The notes: a model not told the origin generated them from the letters alone. DNA of 64,000 bases from Prinia subflava (GCF_021018805.1 NW_026960609.1:124001-188000), one strand, 5' to 3'. Positions 48,127 through 60,180 are shown, counted from the first letter of the stretch. Translations and numbers: made by a program.

Positions 48127-49780
48127 GTAAGTAATCTCAAGAAACTGTAGGAGGATATGGCTTGGCAAAAGGTTTTAATGCTTAAGCAAGTTGGGATTTC
48201 CTTTTTTTCTTTTAATCCTTTTAAGACGTGAGAAACAGCATGTTGAGAAGTTGCCCTTTCCAAGCTCTTCTAAACAACTCTCTAAACTCAAGAGTTATTC
48301 TCAAAGTAAAAAGAAAAATAAAAAAATTACTTGTCTTTAACATTTTGTGATGTGTAAACTGAGACCTGAAAGTGTAGTAGATCTTGCTTCTTTTTCCTTC
48401 CTGCTTTTACTTTGTCCACAAGTGCCTTCACATCCAATGGTCAAAAATCAACTTGTCCATTAATGAATTAATCTAGATTATAAGGTTTCCTTTGTCCTGA
48501 TTTTGTTGAAGAATACAGTGAAAAGCATTTAAACAACCCTTAGGTTTTTAAGTAGCAGTTGAAGAAATCTATAAAGATGTTATTTCTTCATTATGTGATT
48601 GAATATTTTTTGTTCTAAGCAAGTAAAGCAAAAGTGATGCTAAACACTGAACTCATGCTGTGTAGTCATTGTATTCATTTTTTAACAAAATATTAGTATT
48701 CTGCAGTATATGAAGGCAAAGTAAAATATTTTGATGTAAAATTTAAACTGCGAGTATGCAGTCCACAAACACCTGGAATCCTTGATGAAATCTAGTGTCA
48801 TTTGGCACTACCCATATGCCACAGGTTTTGTAGGTTTATTTCTCCTCTTAGAAGAGGAGATTGTAGATTTCTGTACTGAGCTCTGTGTAAAGGTATGCTG
48901 TGGTGTTTTTGTCATTAGCTATGTGAGTTGGGTGGCCAGTGTGTGTGCAACGAAGTGAGGTATTCTGGCTTGATACTTGTGCAGCATTGCCATCCAAGAC
49001 AGACCCATTTTTATCTTAAATCCATAGAATAACTATTTTGAGTGCAAAAAGGAACCATAGAGGGAGATAACTTCAGGTCCTGTAATAGAAGCCAGCTGAG
49101 GAAACCTGTAACTACTGGTAGTACTGGACTTGGTAACTTGAAAAGACTTCTACCTTTGAGCTAAAGACTTCAGGGAATCCAGGATTTCCTGTAGTAAATT
49201 ATTTCAGTTAATTATTAATTAATCACATAAAAAAAAAAAAAGAAGATGGGGAAACAGTACTGTTTCTTAAAATGAAGCACATATCTGAGTGCACTGCTGT
49301 GTTTGAGCCAATTGCAGTAACTTGTTACTGGTAACTAACTCAGGCTTCTGTCTTACTAGAAGTAGGGTCTTGAATTATATCTGTAAAAGGATTCCTTCAG
49401 TACTTTGTAGGCTACTGTAAAAAGATTTAGTATTCGAAGTCTACTGAGGCTACAAAAAAAGGCAGTTCTGAACAATTTGAAATGTAACCGTTCTTGTAGT
49501 CTCATCTATCTTAGCATGCAGAGCCAGCTAAAATGACAATAACCTGTAATGATACCATGGAAGAATTTAAAAGCAGAGCACCTTGGATTTGTTAGGACTA
49601 AATTTAGGTGACTGTATATTTCTTTTTAAGAAGAAATGAGAAAATCATGGCCTTGCTCTTGCAAAAACACTGCAAAAGTAATAATTTTCCATAAAGAAGT
49701 CACAGTAGTCAAATATTAATGTTCCTTGAGTATATATTTCACAAGGCACACTTTAAATAGTCTTCATTAAGAATCTATGT
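48127..49780. other. MANBA intron sequence, nothing recognised
   Basis: About 1.65 kb; a short hairpin (CTCCTCTTAGAAGAGGAG) near 48843 and a poly-A run near 49230 are the only structures noted. Confidence 0.5.
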
Positions 49781-50186
49781 TGATTCCTACGGGGTTCTTG
49801 TTCCTGAGAGATCCTCTCAGCAGCGGTGGTAAAATGACTCGGACAGAGACGGGAGGGAGGCAGCAGATAGCAGCGAAGTTTATTGTAAGTACACACATTC
49901 CGGCTGCGCCGCAACTGCGCGTGAAAGCAGTCTGAGCAGAGTTTTATCCAGATAGGTGAGAGGGAGGGGTGAGGGTACAACAACCAATGAAGGGAATCCC
50001 CGGGACCGTTAAGCACGCGGGAAATTTAACTTTACCAACCAGGGAAGCGGGGAGGAATACAAAAAACCGCGGGCAGAATGAATGACAGGTAACGAACTGT
50101 TACATAATGACAGGTGCACGCATGTGCGAGAGAGAACAAAGGAATAATACGATAAACCTAATAAACCTAATTTACACACTGCCACA
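49781..50186 (-). repeat. ERV C 3' LTR, truncated
   Basis: Starts TGTGGCAGTGTG on the minus strand after a polypurine tract (50187-50210, AAAGAAAAAGGGGGAGA). It stops at the GGAATCA block, 103 bases short of the 5' copy. Confidence 0.9.
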
Positions 50187-50205
50187 TCTCCCCCTTTTTC
50201 TTTTA

Positions 50206-50700
50206 TTAAGATGAGCAAACCTGGCATGGAGGAAGCTGATGTTCAAATTCAGAAAAGCTGTCTCTGAACCCTGACTGCATGGACAGCCACTGCTCCTCAG
50301 AGAGGCTCTCGTCCTCCCAAGACCTCTCTAAGTTTTCCATTTCCACTTCCTCAGGAACAGTTGCCATGGAAACATGGTTCACAGCTGGGTTTGATGTGGC
50401 ACTAGATTTAAACTTATGAATTATCTTGCTAATAAAACTTATCACAACTAAAGCAATTACAACGATAACACAGGTTTTTAAAATGAATGCAACCCAACTC
50501 GAGACCCCCCAGTTCTAAAAGAGGTCGAATCGTCGGCAAGAGATGTGTCATGGTGGAGACTTTCTCTGGTCTGGGTTGGATCTTTCACACTGAAAAACTG
50601 AAAAACAGACTTAAGAACACAGAATAATAAACATGAGGGCTGGAAATAAGAAAAAGGTGAGGGGTCCTCCCATTCCCAGAGAATGGGTAGGGTCAACCAG
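50206..50700 (-). pseudogene. env: ERV C env, internally deleted
   Basis: A few codons of the env start follow pol (near 50650). A membrane anchor (CVIVVIALVVISFI, near 50450) and an acidic tail ending at 50206 then remain. The surface subunit and the TM ectodomain, present in ERV A, are missing. Confidence 0.75.
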
Positions 50701-53700
50701 GTGTAATTTCGCCTTTTATGGCGCAGCGCTGCAGAAGTGACCTGCAGTACATCTTCCCTTCTCTCCCCCTGGTTTTTCCTAAAAGGTTTCACCCATTTTG
50801 CAGGAAGCCATCTGAGCCCAGTGGGCGTGGAGACACAGGCATACCCTCACCCCCACGTCACCAGGTCATATGGACCTTCAACTTGTGCGCTCTCAGGTGA
50901 CCTGAGCAGGACTGGGGGTTTCTCTTTCTGTTGGAAATCGGAATTTCATCCAAAATGTCGCATGACTGGTGGGTTAAACACCTCAAAACTGCAGTTTAAG
51001 AAATTGATCGTGTAACAGGGCTCTGGCCAATCGGATAGAGGGGGGCTCAACTTTCAGTAACTGCTGTTGTGCAAGGACCCTTTTGATTTCCTGATGGGTC
51101 CGTTCCACTATCGCCTGGCCTGTGGGGGAGTGTGGGATGCCTGTTTTATGCTCCACTCCCCATTGCTGCAGAAAGCTGCAGAACTCACCTGACTTGTACG
51201 CTAGGTCGTTGTCAGTTTTGAGGCCCTTGGGGATGCCCATGAAAGAGAATGCCTGGATAAGGTGTTTAATGACATCCTATGCTTTCTCCCCTGTGTGTGC
51301 AGAGGCGTAAACTGCACCCGAGAAAGTATCTACTGATACATGGACGTATTTCTGTCTTCTGAATGATGCAATGTGTGTGATGTCTGTTTGCCAGAGCTCG
51401 CCACTTTGAAGCCCACGAGGGTTGACTCCGGCATGTAGTGTGGGCACGGCGTGGGACTGACACGATGGACAGGAGCCGACAATTGCCTTGGCCTGCTGAC
51501 GTGTGAGGTGGAAACGTCTGACTAGGCTTGGCACGTTCTGGTGGAAAAGCTGATGACTGAGCTTTGCCTGTTCGAATATGTTTGGCAATGGGGCTATTGC
51601 TGCAGGAGCGGCGAGGGCGTCTGCTCTCCTGTTACCTTCAGCAATAAACCCTGGCAAACCAGTGTGTGATCTCGTGTGCATCACATAAAATGGATGCTCT
51701 CGGTGGGAGACAAGCTTTACAAGTTTTGAGAGCAGCTCATACAGAGCAGTGTTGGACACCTCTTGCAGAATGGCCTGATCTGCCCTAGATACCACCCCTG
51801 CAACGTATGCGGAGTCGGTAACTAAATTGAATGGTCCGGTGAACTTCTCAAAGGCTCTAACGACTGTGGCCAACTCAGCAATCTGAGGTGATCCCATCAC
51901 CTCTTCAACATCTTCCTCCAACTGCTGAGTTTCAGGATTCTCCCAAGTCAGAACTGACTTGTGAGAAGCCCCGGATGCATCCATAAAAACTGTCAGAGCT
52001 TTGAGGGGCTTTCTGCTCCGGACACTCTGCATTGCCAATGTGAATGCTGCTTCTGAATTGAACAATTTGTGGGCCGGCCGATGGATTGAAATTTGGCCTG
52101 TGAAGGAATCTAGGGCGAATTGCAATGCTTCATTCTCTTGAAGAAGGTGTTCCAACATGAATTTTGTCATTTGGCCCGTCTTCAAGCCAGTTGGCATGTG
52201 AATGCACTCAAAATCACAACTGGCCAGATCTTTCATCCGCACTCTCGCCTTGCGGATGAGCTCAGCCATGAGCTCTTGCGGCTGTGCCACTCTCCCGGGC
52301 CGATGGTGGCCGAGAAAGACCCACTCCATAATCAGAAGAGGATCTCCCCTGCCTTGGCCCTTATTACCTTGTCTGGGTGTTCTTGCAGACTGGTCCCACT
52401 GAAAAATGATGCCATGCAGATGCGGCAGCTTTCCTAGGGTGATGAAACAGAAAGGCAGGTCTGGGTCACATCTGTGCGCCTGTCTGGAAGACATTGCTTT
52501 TTGAACTTTCTTAAGTGCTGTTCTTGCCTCTGGGGTAAGTGACCTAGGAGAACTCAACCCCTCTCCCCCTTTCAAAAGATTGAAAAGAGGGGCTAAGTCT
52601 TTGGTGGTCAGACCTAGCCAGGGCCTTACCCAATTCAAAGCACCTCAGAGTTGATGGGCATCAGCAAGGGTCTGGACTTTTGTCCTGATCTCCAATTTCT
52701 GCGGAACAATGGTCTGCTTACTTATCTCCAAGCCCAAGTACTTCCAGGGTGGCATCTGCTGAATCTTGTTTGCCTGCAGCTCGAAACTTGCAGCAACTAA
52801 CAAATTTGTTACAAGGCCAAGTGTGTGGGACAGTAAATCATCTGTCGGGGCACAACCAAGTATATCATACATATAGTGATGGATGATTACTTCCTCCGTG
52901 GCTGCTCTCACGGGGGTCAACAAGGAAGCGACAAACTGCTGACACAGGACTGGCGAGGCCTTCATTCCTTGGGGAAGTACTCGCAAGTGATATCGTTTCC
53001 TTGGAGCTGCTTGGTTGATGGAAGGAACCGAGAAGGCAAAATGTGGGGCATCGTCAGGGTGTAAGGGAATTTGGAAGAAACAGTCCTTTATATCAATGAC
53101 TGCCAGATTCCAATTTCGAGGGCGCATGGTTGGGGAGGGCATTCCTGGTTGGAGAGACCCCATATCTTCAATAACATTATTAATTTGGCGGAGGTCGTGA
53201 AGGAGCCGCCACCGAGTCTTGTCAGCCTTGCGGATGACAAAGACTGGTGAACTCCAAGGAGAATTAGTCTCCTCAATGTGACCCTTTTCCAATTGCTCTT
53301 CTATGAGCTCCTGAAGCGCCTGTAATTTCTCTTTAGAAAGCGGCCACTGTTCCACCCAGACTGGATCATCGGTTTTCTAATTCAGTCTTTGGAGGGGGCG
53401 CTTCTCAGCAGCCGCTGCCCAAAAATTTTGTGGGGGTTCAGGGATGTTAATTGTGACTCCCCACTGCGCCATGAGGTCTCGGCCAAGCAGTGGCTCCTTG
53501 TAATCTAAAAGAAAAGGACATATAGTTGCCAATTGTACTTTTGGTCCCCTTACTTTCACCACGTTCTTTGATTGCTTTGCCAATTGAAGGCCTCCTACAC
53601 CCTGGACGTGACCTGCCACGTCCTCCAGAGCCCAGTGTGATGGTCAGTCTTTGATTGGGATCAATGTCAAGTCTGCCCCTGTGTCAAAAAGAAGATCCTT

Positions 53701-54597
53701 ATCAAAGGACTCTCCACTCATCATAAATGTACACTTCACCCTGGGTTTCTGTGTTGTTACCTTGTGTACTGTGTTTACTGTGATTGTGTTGTTCTGGAAG
53801 TCAGGGTCCCCGTATGGGATGGCCTGTGAAATTATCTGTCCTTTCGGTAAGACTGTGGGTGGGTAAATACAATGCAGCCAGAGGATGAGGCGCTTGGGAC
53901 AGTTAACAAGTCGCCCAGGAAGAACCTCAACCTCTTGCGGAGTGTGTTTGCAGTCCCCAACCATGATGTACTTACAGCACTCCGCCAATGGCCAGTCGTT
54001 GGCGCTGCAACGATCAATGGTAACAAAATGCCAGTCATGGTCACTTGGAATCAACGGTTCTGTGATCTGCAACCTGTAAGGTTCATATAGAGATTTAGTT
54101 GTTAAAATGGGTTTTGCAAGTTCAAATTCAGGTGAGAACAATGTCCCGTCCGGTGTGTTTTCACAAATTGGTTGACCCCCTTTTGACCCCCCTGTCTGGT
54201 CCACCCGATTGGGGTCATCGCGCTGGGTGGACTCACGCTCCCCCTTTAGTATTTTGGCGTTTGATGAAAAGGTCGAGGAGTTCCAGGTGTTCAGGGTGTT
54301 GTCGTCTGTCCTTGATGTTTGTGAGGACAGGAGGCAGCCCAGTGTCCTTCTCCACAGAAGAAGCATTGCTGCTGTCGATTGCAGTGGAAGGATATGCGGC
54401 ATTGCAAAGGCTTGTGCTGCGTCTGGCCTGCAGGGGACGCTCGAGCCACACGTGGAGGTCGCGGGAGAGAAGATGCTTGAGGTGGTCGAGGCTGGGTCCC
54501 ATGGCTGAGGAAGGGGACCTTGACCTGACACACTTGAAGCATGGAGTGGAGTGTGCAAGGAGGATCTAGAGGAAGACTCAAAATAGCTGAGCGACAC
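50700..54597 (-). pseudogene. pol: ERV C pro-pol, multiple stops
   Basis: One frame from 54597 carries a linker, possible dUTPase tail, protease (FDTGADLTLIP near 53680), RT, RNase H and integrase. Stops: TGA at 53644, TAG at 53377, TGA at 52645 and TAG at 51277, plus a frameshift near 51000 before the integrase C-terminal domain. Two stops replace codons that are Trp in ERV A. The YMDD Met-Asp-Asp is altered to YMYD near 52875. The integrase domain reads KTDNDLAY where the others have KTDNGPAY or RDNGPAY. Confidence 0.9.
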
Positions 54598-56109
54598 AAA
54601 TCCTTAGCATTAATGAATGCTATTTCTTCTAATATTTGATCCCTGGCACTCTCATTCTTGACCTGCACTTCAATAGCACGGGTCAGTTTCTCTGCAAAAT
54701 CTACAAAAGGTTCTGCTGGACCCTGTTTGAGCATGGTATAAGGTGGCATGGGAGCATGTGTTTGGAGGCTGAAAAACGCTTTGCAAGCCAGATCTCTAAT
54801 TACTGTGAGGGCTGCAGAGGGAATCAGGGAGGCCTGTGTGGAAGGAGAATTCCACTGGCCTTAACCACAAAGGAGACTAATGGACATAGCATTCCCCTGA
54901 CCATCAACTGCTGTATTTGGTTGCTGTAAAAGGTGTGGTAGTGTTTCGTTCAACAGCTGCTTCCACGCTGCTTCCCAGAGTTTAAACTCTGTGACATTCA
55001 TGAAGCATGAAAACAGCTGCTTTAAATCAGCAGGAACAACTGCCACATTAGAAAGATCAGCTGTGAGGAGACTACGGAAGTACGGACTTTCCCTACCGTA
55101 CTCTTTGTGGGCTTTACAGAGATCCCTAATGATTACTTGGGAGAAAGGTTGCCAATTAGGATTATTATTGTTGTCTCCCCAGGATCTTTGGTAAGTCACT
55201 GGCGCGGCAGTAAAGCAAGCCTGTTGACTTCCTGGTTCCCGGTTGTTTACTTCCTGGTTCCAACTGTGGGGTCCAGAAGCGTTACCGTGGGAACCAAACA
55301 AACAAGATGGCCAACTTCCGGGGTGGGGGCATGTCAAGGACTCCGCCTGTGGCTCTGCCTGGCAGGCGGGTCCATGGGCGGGTCTGGGAGCAGGGCAGGT
55401 GGGTGGGAACTTTGGGGCAGTGGGAGTGGTAGGGGACGGGAAGGGGTGGGGTGAAGGGGAAGGGTGGGGAGAACAAAGGGAATCATGGGAAGAAGAAGAG
55501 GGGGATGGTGACCAGACCACGCGGTCCCCCCCATTTTGGGTGCCACAGTCACCATTTTGAGGCTTTTGTGACCCAGTAACTTTAAAACTAACTTTTGGCT
55601 TCGAACCGGGAGAATTTGGGGGAGGGGAAGGTCCTCCGATCACCTGGCCAGGGCTTTCAGAGGGGTCCCGGGCAGTCTGGCCTCGACTGCCAGAGCGGGG
55701 GGAATGGGAGTTTTGAAGACATTTTTTCTGTCACTTCTTTTAAAATTCCCTTTTTGCGGAGAGAGGGTTTGGGGTTGAGGGAAAGGGAACCCGAGGCAGT
55801 TGGTCCTTGCAGAGGCTCTTTTTCAAACTCCCTGTATTTTGCCACGGCAGCTTTGAGCTGCAAAATCAAAACCTCGAATTTCTGCATGTCTTTGTCCCTA
55901 GCGTCTGCCAATTCCTCTAGTTTTCTCTCTGTAGCGCTCCAAAAGTGAGGGCTGCGAGCTTTTGATCGGGAGAGGTCCGGAAAGTTCAAACAGAGCCATC
56001 GGACGAACCTCGTCAAACAGCTTTTTGAAAACTTACCTTTCTTAAACTCTAACAATTCAACCAGAACATTAAAAATTCCCTCCTGTGCTGACAAAAGAGA
56101 AGCACCCAT
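54291..56109 (-). pseudogene. gag: ERV C gag, frameshift and stop
   Basis: Starts MGAS at 56109, a plausible myristoylation signal. The matrix frame ends at 55657 and the remainder is shifted by one near 55670. A Pro/Ser/His-rich spacer, capsid (about 55200-54550) with major homology region (QGPAEPFVDFAEKL near 54720) and one zinc knuckle (CFFCGEGHWAASC near 54340) follow. An in-frame TAA lies at 54861. A -1 shift would lead to pro-pol. Confidence 0.85.
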
Positions 56110-56769
56110 CCTCTTATAGATCTTAAATTCAGCACTTTCCCAAACCGAGATCGGCAACAAAAAATCTTTAAAAGAAAAAAATCACTGCGCTCTTTAATCA
56201 CCGGCACACACGCACACTCACTAAATCTGCGGAAGAACACCGGGGCGCAGCACGGAACAAAAGCTGGCAGCCAGCAACTTGCTCTTCCCGAGCTTCACCC
56301 TTTCCCCAGCTGACTGTCGCGCGAGTGGGGGACACACGCACACCCCCACGCACTCGTGCACAACGTAAAATCTGACACAAACCGAAAAACCAAAAAGCAC
56401 CAGGGAAACTCGAAACCGGCCAAAGAGCCAAAATGCTCAATGCCAGCAGTCACGCGACCAGCTCTCCGGGGACTGCGTCCCAAAACCAAAACCCACTGCG
56501 CAGAAAAGCGGGGATACCTACCAAACCGTTGCGGTGGGTGCAAAAAGACGATCTCGGGGAGACCTCTGTCTTTGGGGGAGACGCCTTCTCTGAGTGTGAA
56601 GAGTGGTGCTGCCTTCCCTTTCCCTGGGAGCGTTCCTCGAGCGGACGAGGCTGCTCAGACGAGGGACCGTGTAGCGTCCCCGGACTTCGTTTCCCAGACT
56701 CCGCTCCTAGTTGCGGCAGTCTGCCAGTCCTTTCCGTGGGTCTTCGAGAAATGTGAGGACCTTTTTGGA

Positions 56770-56787
56770 GCCCCACGTTTGGCACCA
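56770..56787 (-). promoter_or_regulatory. ERV C primer-binding site
   Basis: TGGTGCCAAACGTGGGGC on the minus strand, seven bases from the LTR end at 56795. tRNA not assigned. Confidence 0.7.
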
Positions 56788-56794
56788 CACGATA

Positions 56795-57305
56795 TGTCAC
56801 TCTGCCGCATTTTGAGACCTCAGCATCTCCATCCCGGCTAGCCCTGGCACCGTGAATATCGCTTGAAGGGTCAGTTTGTACGCCGCGCGAATGATGCTGA
56901 TTCCTACGGGGTTCTTGTTCCTGAGAGATCCTCTCAGCAGCGGTGGTAAAATGACTCGGACAGAGGCGGGAGGGAGGCAGCGGGTAGCAGTGGAGTTTAT
57001 TGTAAGTACACACGCATTCCGGCTGTGCTGCAACTGCGCGCAAAAGCAGTCTGAGCAGAGTTTTATCCAGATAGGTGAGAGGGAGGGGTGAGGGTATAAC
57101 AACCAATGAAGGGAATCCCTGGGACCGTTAAGCATGCGGGAAATTTAACTTTACCAACCAGGGAAGCGGGGAAGAATACAAAAAACCACGGGCAGAATGA
57201 ATGACAGGTAACGGACTGTTACATAACGACAGCTGCACGCATGTGCGAGAGAGAACAAAGGAATAATACGATAAACCTAATAAACCTAATTTTCACACTG
57301 CCACA
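56795..57305 (-). repeat. ERV C 5' LTR
   Basis: 511 bp, complete: TGTGGCAGTG start, GAGTGACA end, the same end type as the solo LTR at 33706-34225. TTTATT on the + strand near 56997 is the reversed poly(A) signal. Confidence 0.9.
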
Positions 57306-57430
57306 AATTTAGAGGCATATAAAGATAGAAAATCTCTTGATGTGAGTAGAGAATCCCTCAGAACAGCACAGCAAGCAGAATCATGCCCAGCTGTCCTTCA
57401 AGAACATAAGTAAGAAGCTAATTAAGCAAG

Positions 57431-58848
57431 TGTCATGGGTTGGCGCTGGCCAAATGCCAGTGCACCCATGAGTGTATGTTTTTCCTAATGAGCTACTGTG
57501 AGATGTGGTCAAGAACAGAGCAGAGCAGGCCTAAAACTTGAAATAGAAAGAAAACTTTATTAAACTACATCACAACAGACAGTAGAAAAGAAAAAAAACC
57601 CAAACACCCAGAAACAGAAATAAAAACCTCCCAGAACATTTCTTCTCCTCCCCCCAATTTCCATCCCTTACATGCTCAACAGTTTACACTTGCACATTAC
57701 CCTCATCTTACTTGCTTAAACCTTCCACAATCCTGGGTTCCCTGTCAAAGTCATCATCCCTTAAAAAAACCAATCTTCAATCCATCCAGGGAGAGAGCAG
57801 TCTCTCTCGCACCACAGACCCCCCACAGGAAACACAGGTACACCCTCCCTTGTTCCCATGTCACCCATGGCACTACCTGGAGGAGCCTGCCAGGGTGATA
57901 CCCTCCTTTCCATGTCCAGTGCTCTCACCACCATCCATGGACCAAAACTGCATAAAGGGCTCTTTTAAGGATGTTTGGACAAGTACCAAAAACCAGCCAT
58001 CTTCTCATATTGGAACAAGCAGTCCCCCCCACATTTACCCCTGGGGCCAAGGGTTCCAAGAATAGGTCACAAAGTCTTTGGTTTGGAGTCAAAAAGCATC
58101 CACCCAAATAAAGTCTTATTTATGTTCAGGAGAGTTCAGGGTCCGTCTATGGCTAACATTACGCAAGAAAAGTCCAGTTCAGAAGCCACTCCTCTTCATC
58201 TCTAGCCGATCTGGGGGTCTTTTCTATCGTCCTTTATCATCTTGGTCCCAGGCTGTCACTTTCTCTTCTGAAACCACCAGCCATGAGAATCAGTGTCTGG
58301 GAAAAATTTTCCTCTGCTTCAGAAAGAGTTAAAGCTTTTGTCTCCCAGCAAGGCCACAGGCTCAGGCACTCACAGGCTCCGACAACTCCCACACACAGCA
58401 GCAGCTTGGCATCTTCTCCCTTGGGGGGCGGAGACGAGACGAGACGGTGGGGTGGGGGGGGGGGGGGGTGGGGAACGGGATAGGGTGGGATGGAAGGCAC
58501 CTCCAAAGTTCTCCACCCTTCCATCCTGGGTGGGGCTGGCCCAGCTCCAGTCCCGTTCTCTCTCTTTCCCCCCCTGGGGCCCGAGGTCTACCTCAGCCTG
58601 ACCACCTGGCCCCCCTCCCCCACCCAGCCTGGTCAGCTGGGCAGGGGAGGAAGGAAAAGATGCTCCTCTCCTGAAAGCAGAGCCAGAAAGAGGAAGTCCT
58701 TCTGGGAGTCCTTGCTTTTAACCCCCTTGTGTCCTCAGAGGCTTGTCCAACCCCTCAGTGGCCACTAAAGGTGCCAACATTCAAACCTGACCACTGATTG
58801 GTTTGACCTCATCTTCCTGAAAAACTCACTTCCCCTCAAACCAAGACA
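57431..58848 (-). repeat. Solo LTR-type element, 1.4 kb
   Basis: Ends TGTCATGGG and CCAAGACA with perfect 5-bp duplications GCAAG at 57426-57430 and 58849-58853, so ERVL-like. The right end resembles the TGTCTTGGTTTG family. A TTTATT (reversed poly(A) signal) at about 57558 sets the orientation. A long G run lies at 58448-58468. Confidence 0.85.
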
Positions 58849-59075
58849 GCAAGTAAAGATGATGAATGTTAGGACATAGAAAGAGAATGTTTCCCAGGTG
58901 GTGACTCAGAAATTTGGAAAAACCATGGTCTCCCTGCCCCCAACCCCCTCTTTTCAAAAAAATGGTCTATGTATTCAGATGGTAAAAGCCAATCACTTTG
59001 TAAGGGGCATGTGGTTTTGTTTGTTTTTGTTGTTGTTGTTTTGTTTTGTTTTTTGGTTTTTTTTTTTAATCCCAG

Positions 59076-59292
59076 GAAGATGGGAGTCATCCTTTTGTTG
59101 CATCCAGTCCTACCAATGGCTTGGAGTCAGTTAAAGAAGGCTGGCTGTCCCAGGATCCTTATGATAGCCATTATGGTGACACACACTTTTATGACTACAA
59201 CAGTAACTGCTGGAACTGGACAGTGTATCCTAAAACTCGTTTTGCTTCAGAGTATGGATTTCAATCCTGGCCTTCCTCTGCACGATTAAAAG
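59076..59292 (+). pseudogene. MANBA: MANBA exon with FASEYG nucleophile motif
   Basis: Acceptor ATCCCAG, donor GTAAGG. Open in phase 0: [29 protein letters not shown] and FQSWPS match human closely. The catalytic nucleophile Glu of the FASEYG motif is present. No lesion, so coding decay here is uneven across exons. Confidence 0.93.
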
Positions 59293-59514
59293 GTAAGGCT
59301 GGACCTCCACACCTTACTGTCCCCATTGTTCTCATTTAGTGATGGCAACGAGTCTCTTCCCAACAAACTTCTGCATCCAAACTGTAGTAATGTGTTGTTA
59401 GGTGTGGTATGGCAGAAGTGGGATAGAGCTGTGTGCTGGTGGGGAGGGAGGAGATGAAACTGTACTGTTTCCCTCCTCAGTGTTTGTCACAATCCCAGCA
59501 GGAATCGTGATAGG
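59293..59514. other. MANBA intron, left edge of ERV D uncertain
   Basis: Short intronic stretch; the ERV D LTR edge is near 59515 but not fixed by a target duplication. Confidence 0.45.
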
Positions 59515-60180
59515 TTTGTGTGATCTCAGAGTGCAAAAAGTACTTGAGGGGACAATAGTTTAATCATACAACAAATGCACCTTTATTGAGTGCCAACAAC
59601 ACTTGCGATAGAGGGAATGAGAAAGGAAAAATAGGATACAGAGCGAGGAAAGGGGGGCAGGGGGATATAGCTACCAACGGCAGAGACGTCCTCGTGGTGT
59701 GACGTCCGGCCAATGGATCCGTCTTCTGTCCGTGGGGAGATCTCAAAGTGTGAGTCGCAGGGGGAAGCTTTTATAGTCATTTCAGAAGTGGAGGGCACCC
59801 GGCCAATGTGGGGGAAGCACCTGAAAGTCATTGTGAAGAGGCCCGTTGCTCTGGGAATCAGGTGCAACCGTTCAGATCAGGCAGGTTTGGGACAAGCAGG
59901 TCTGGGCCTGGCCACTGGTAAGCACAGGCCGTCCAGCCGTCTATTCCCATGGGAACCAGCTCCGGTCCAGTGGACACACCTGCAGTTCAATGCTTGGTAC
60001 AGACACACACCGTGGCTTAGGCCCGAGCCCCTTGCACACAGTCCCTTCCTTGACAGGGGTCCTTGATGAAGGTCGTGAGGCAAAACCAGGGACCCTCGGG
60101 CCCCGACTCTCACACCACCTCGTGACTCACGATCGTGTCAAGAGAACACAGCTTGATTCAGCAGCATGGTTGTGAAGTCT
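59515..60180 (-). repeat. ERV D 3' LTR (edges approximate)
   Basis: Minus strand has TATAAAAG near 59772 and CAATAAAGG near 59585, the correct promoter to poly(A) order. The U3 edge is not fixed; sequence to 60480 is A+T-rich and may include the polypurine tract. Confidence 0.65.

Larger units (their letters stand above)
49781..57305 (-). mobile_element. ERV C: older provirus, relative of ERV A
   Basis: Minus-strand provirus in the MANBA intron. The 5' LTR (56795-57305) and a truncated 3' LTR (49781-50186) differ at roughly 4-5% of positions. Order is gag, pro-pol (one frame, -1 from gag) and a mostly deleted env. Multiple stops and shifts. No target duplication can be shown because the 3' LTR has lost its last 103 bases. 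Confidence 0.93.
15345..59292 (+). pseudogene. MANBA: Beta-mannosidase gene copy, partial and degenerate
   Basis: Seven exons match vertebrate beta-mannosidase, the lysosomal glycoside hydrolase family 2 enzyme that removes terminal beta-linked mannose from N-glycan fragments. They lie in order on the + strand with phases that join correctly, so this is a spliced-gene copy and not a processed one. The first two exons and the 3' exons are outside the window. About 140 residues between the exons ending at 17932 and starting at 40774 were not found. Lesions: frameshift in exon 17767-17932, GT donor lost at 47116, TGA at 47962-47964, Gly-to-Val in the conserved W-S-G-N-N-E-N-E motif, and a solo LTR 16 bp before the 47959 acceptor. 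The nucleophile-containing exon (59076-59292) is still open. Probably a non-functional gametolog or duplicate. Confidence 0.9.

Noticed and set aside
15345..59292. A functional MANBA gene
   Set aside because: Frameshift, TGA, lost donor and missing coding stretch together rule out a normal product from this copy, unless they are assembly errors.
15345..59292. A processed (retro) MANBA copy
   Set aside because: Introns with splice sites are retained between exons, so it was copied as DNA.
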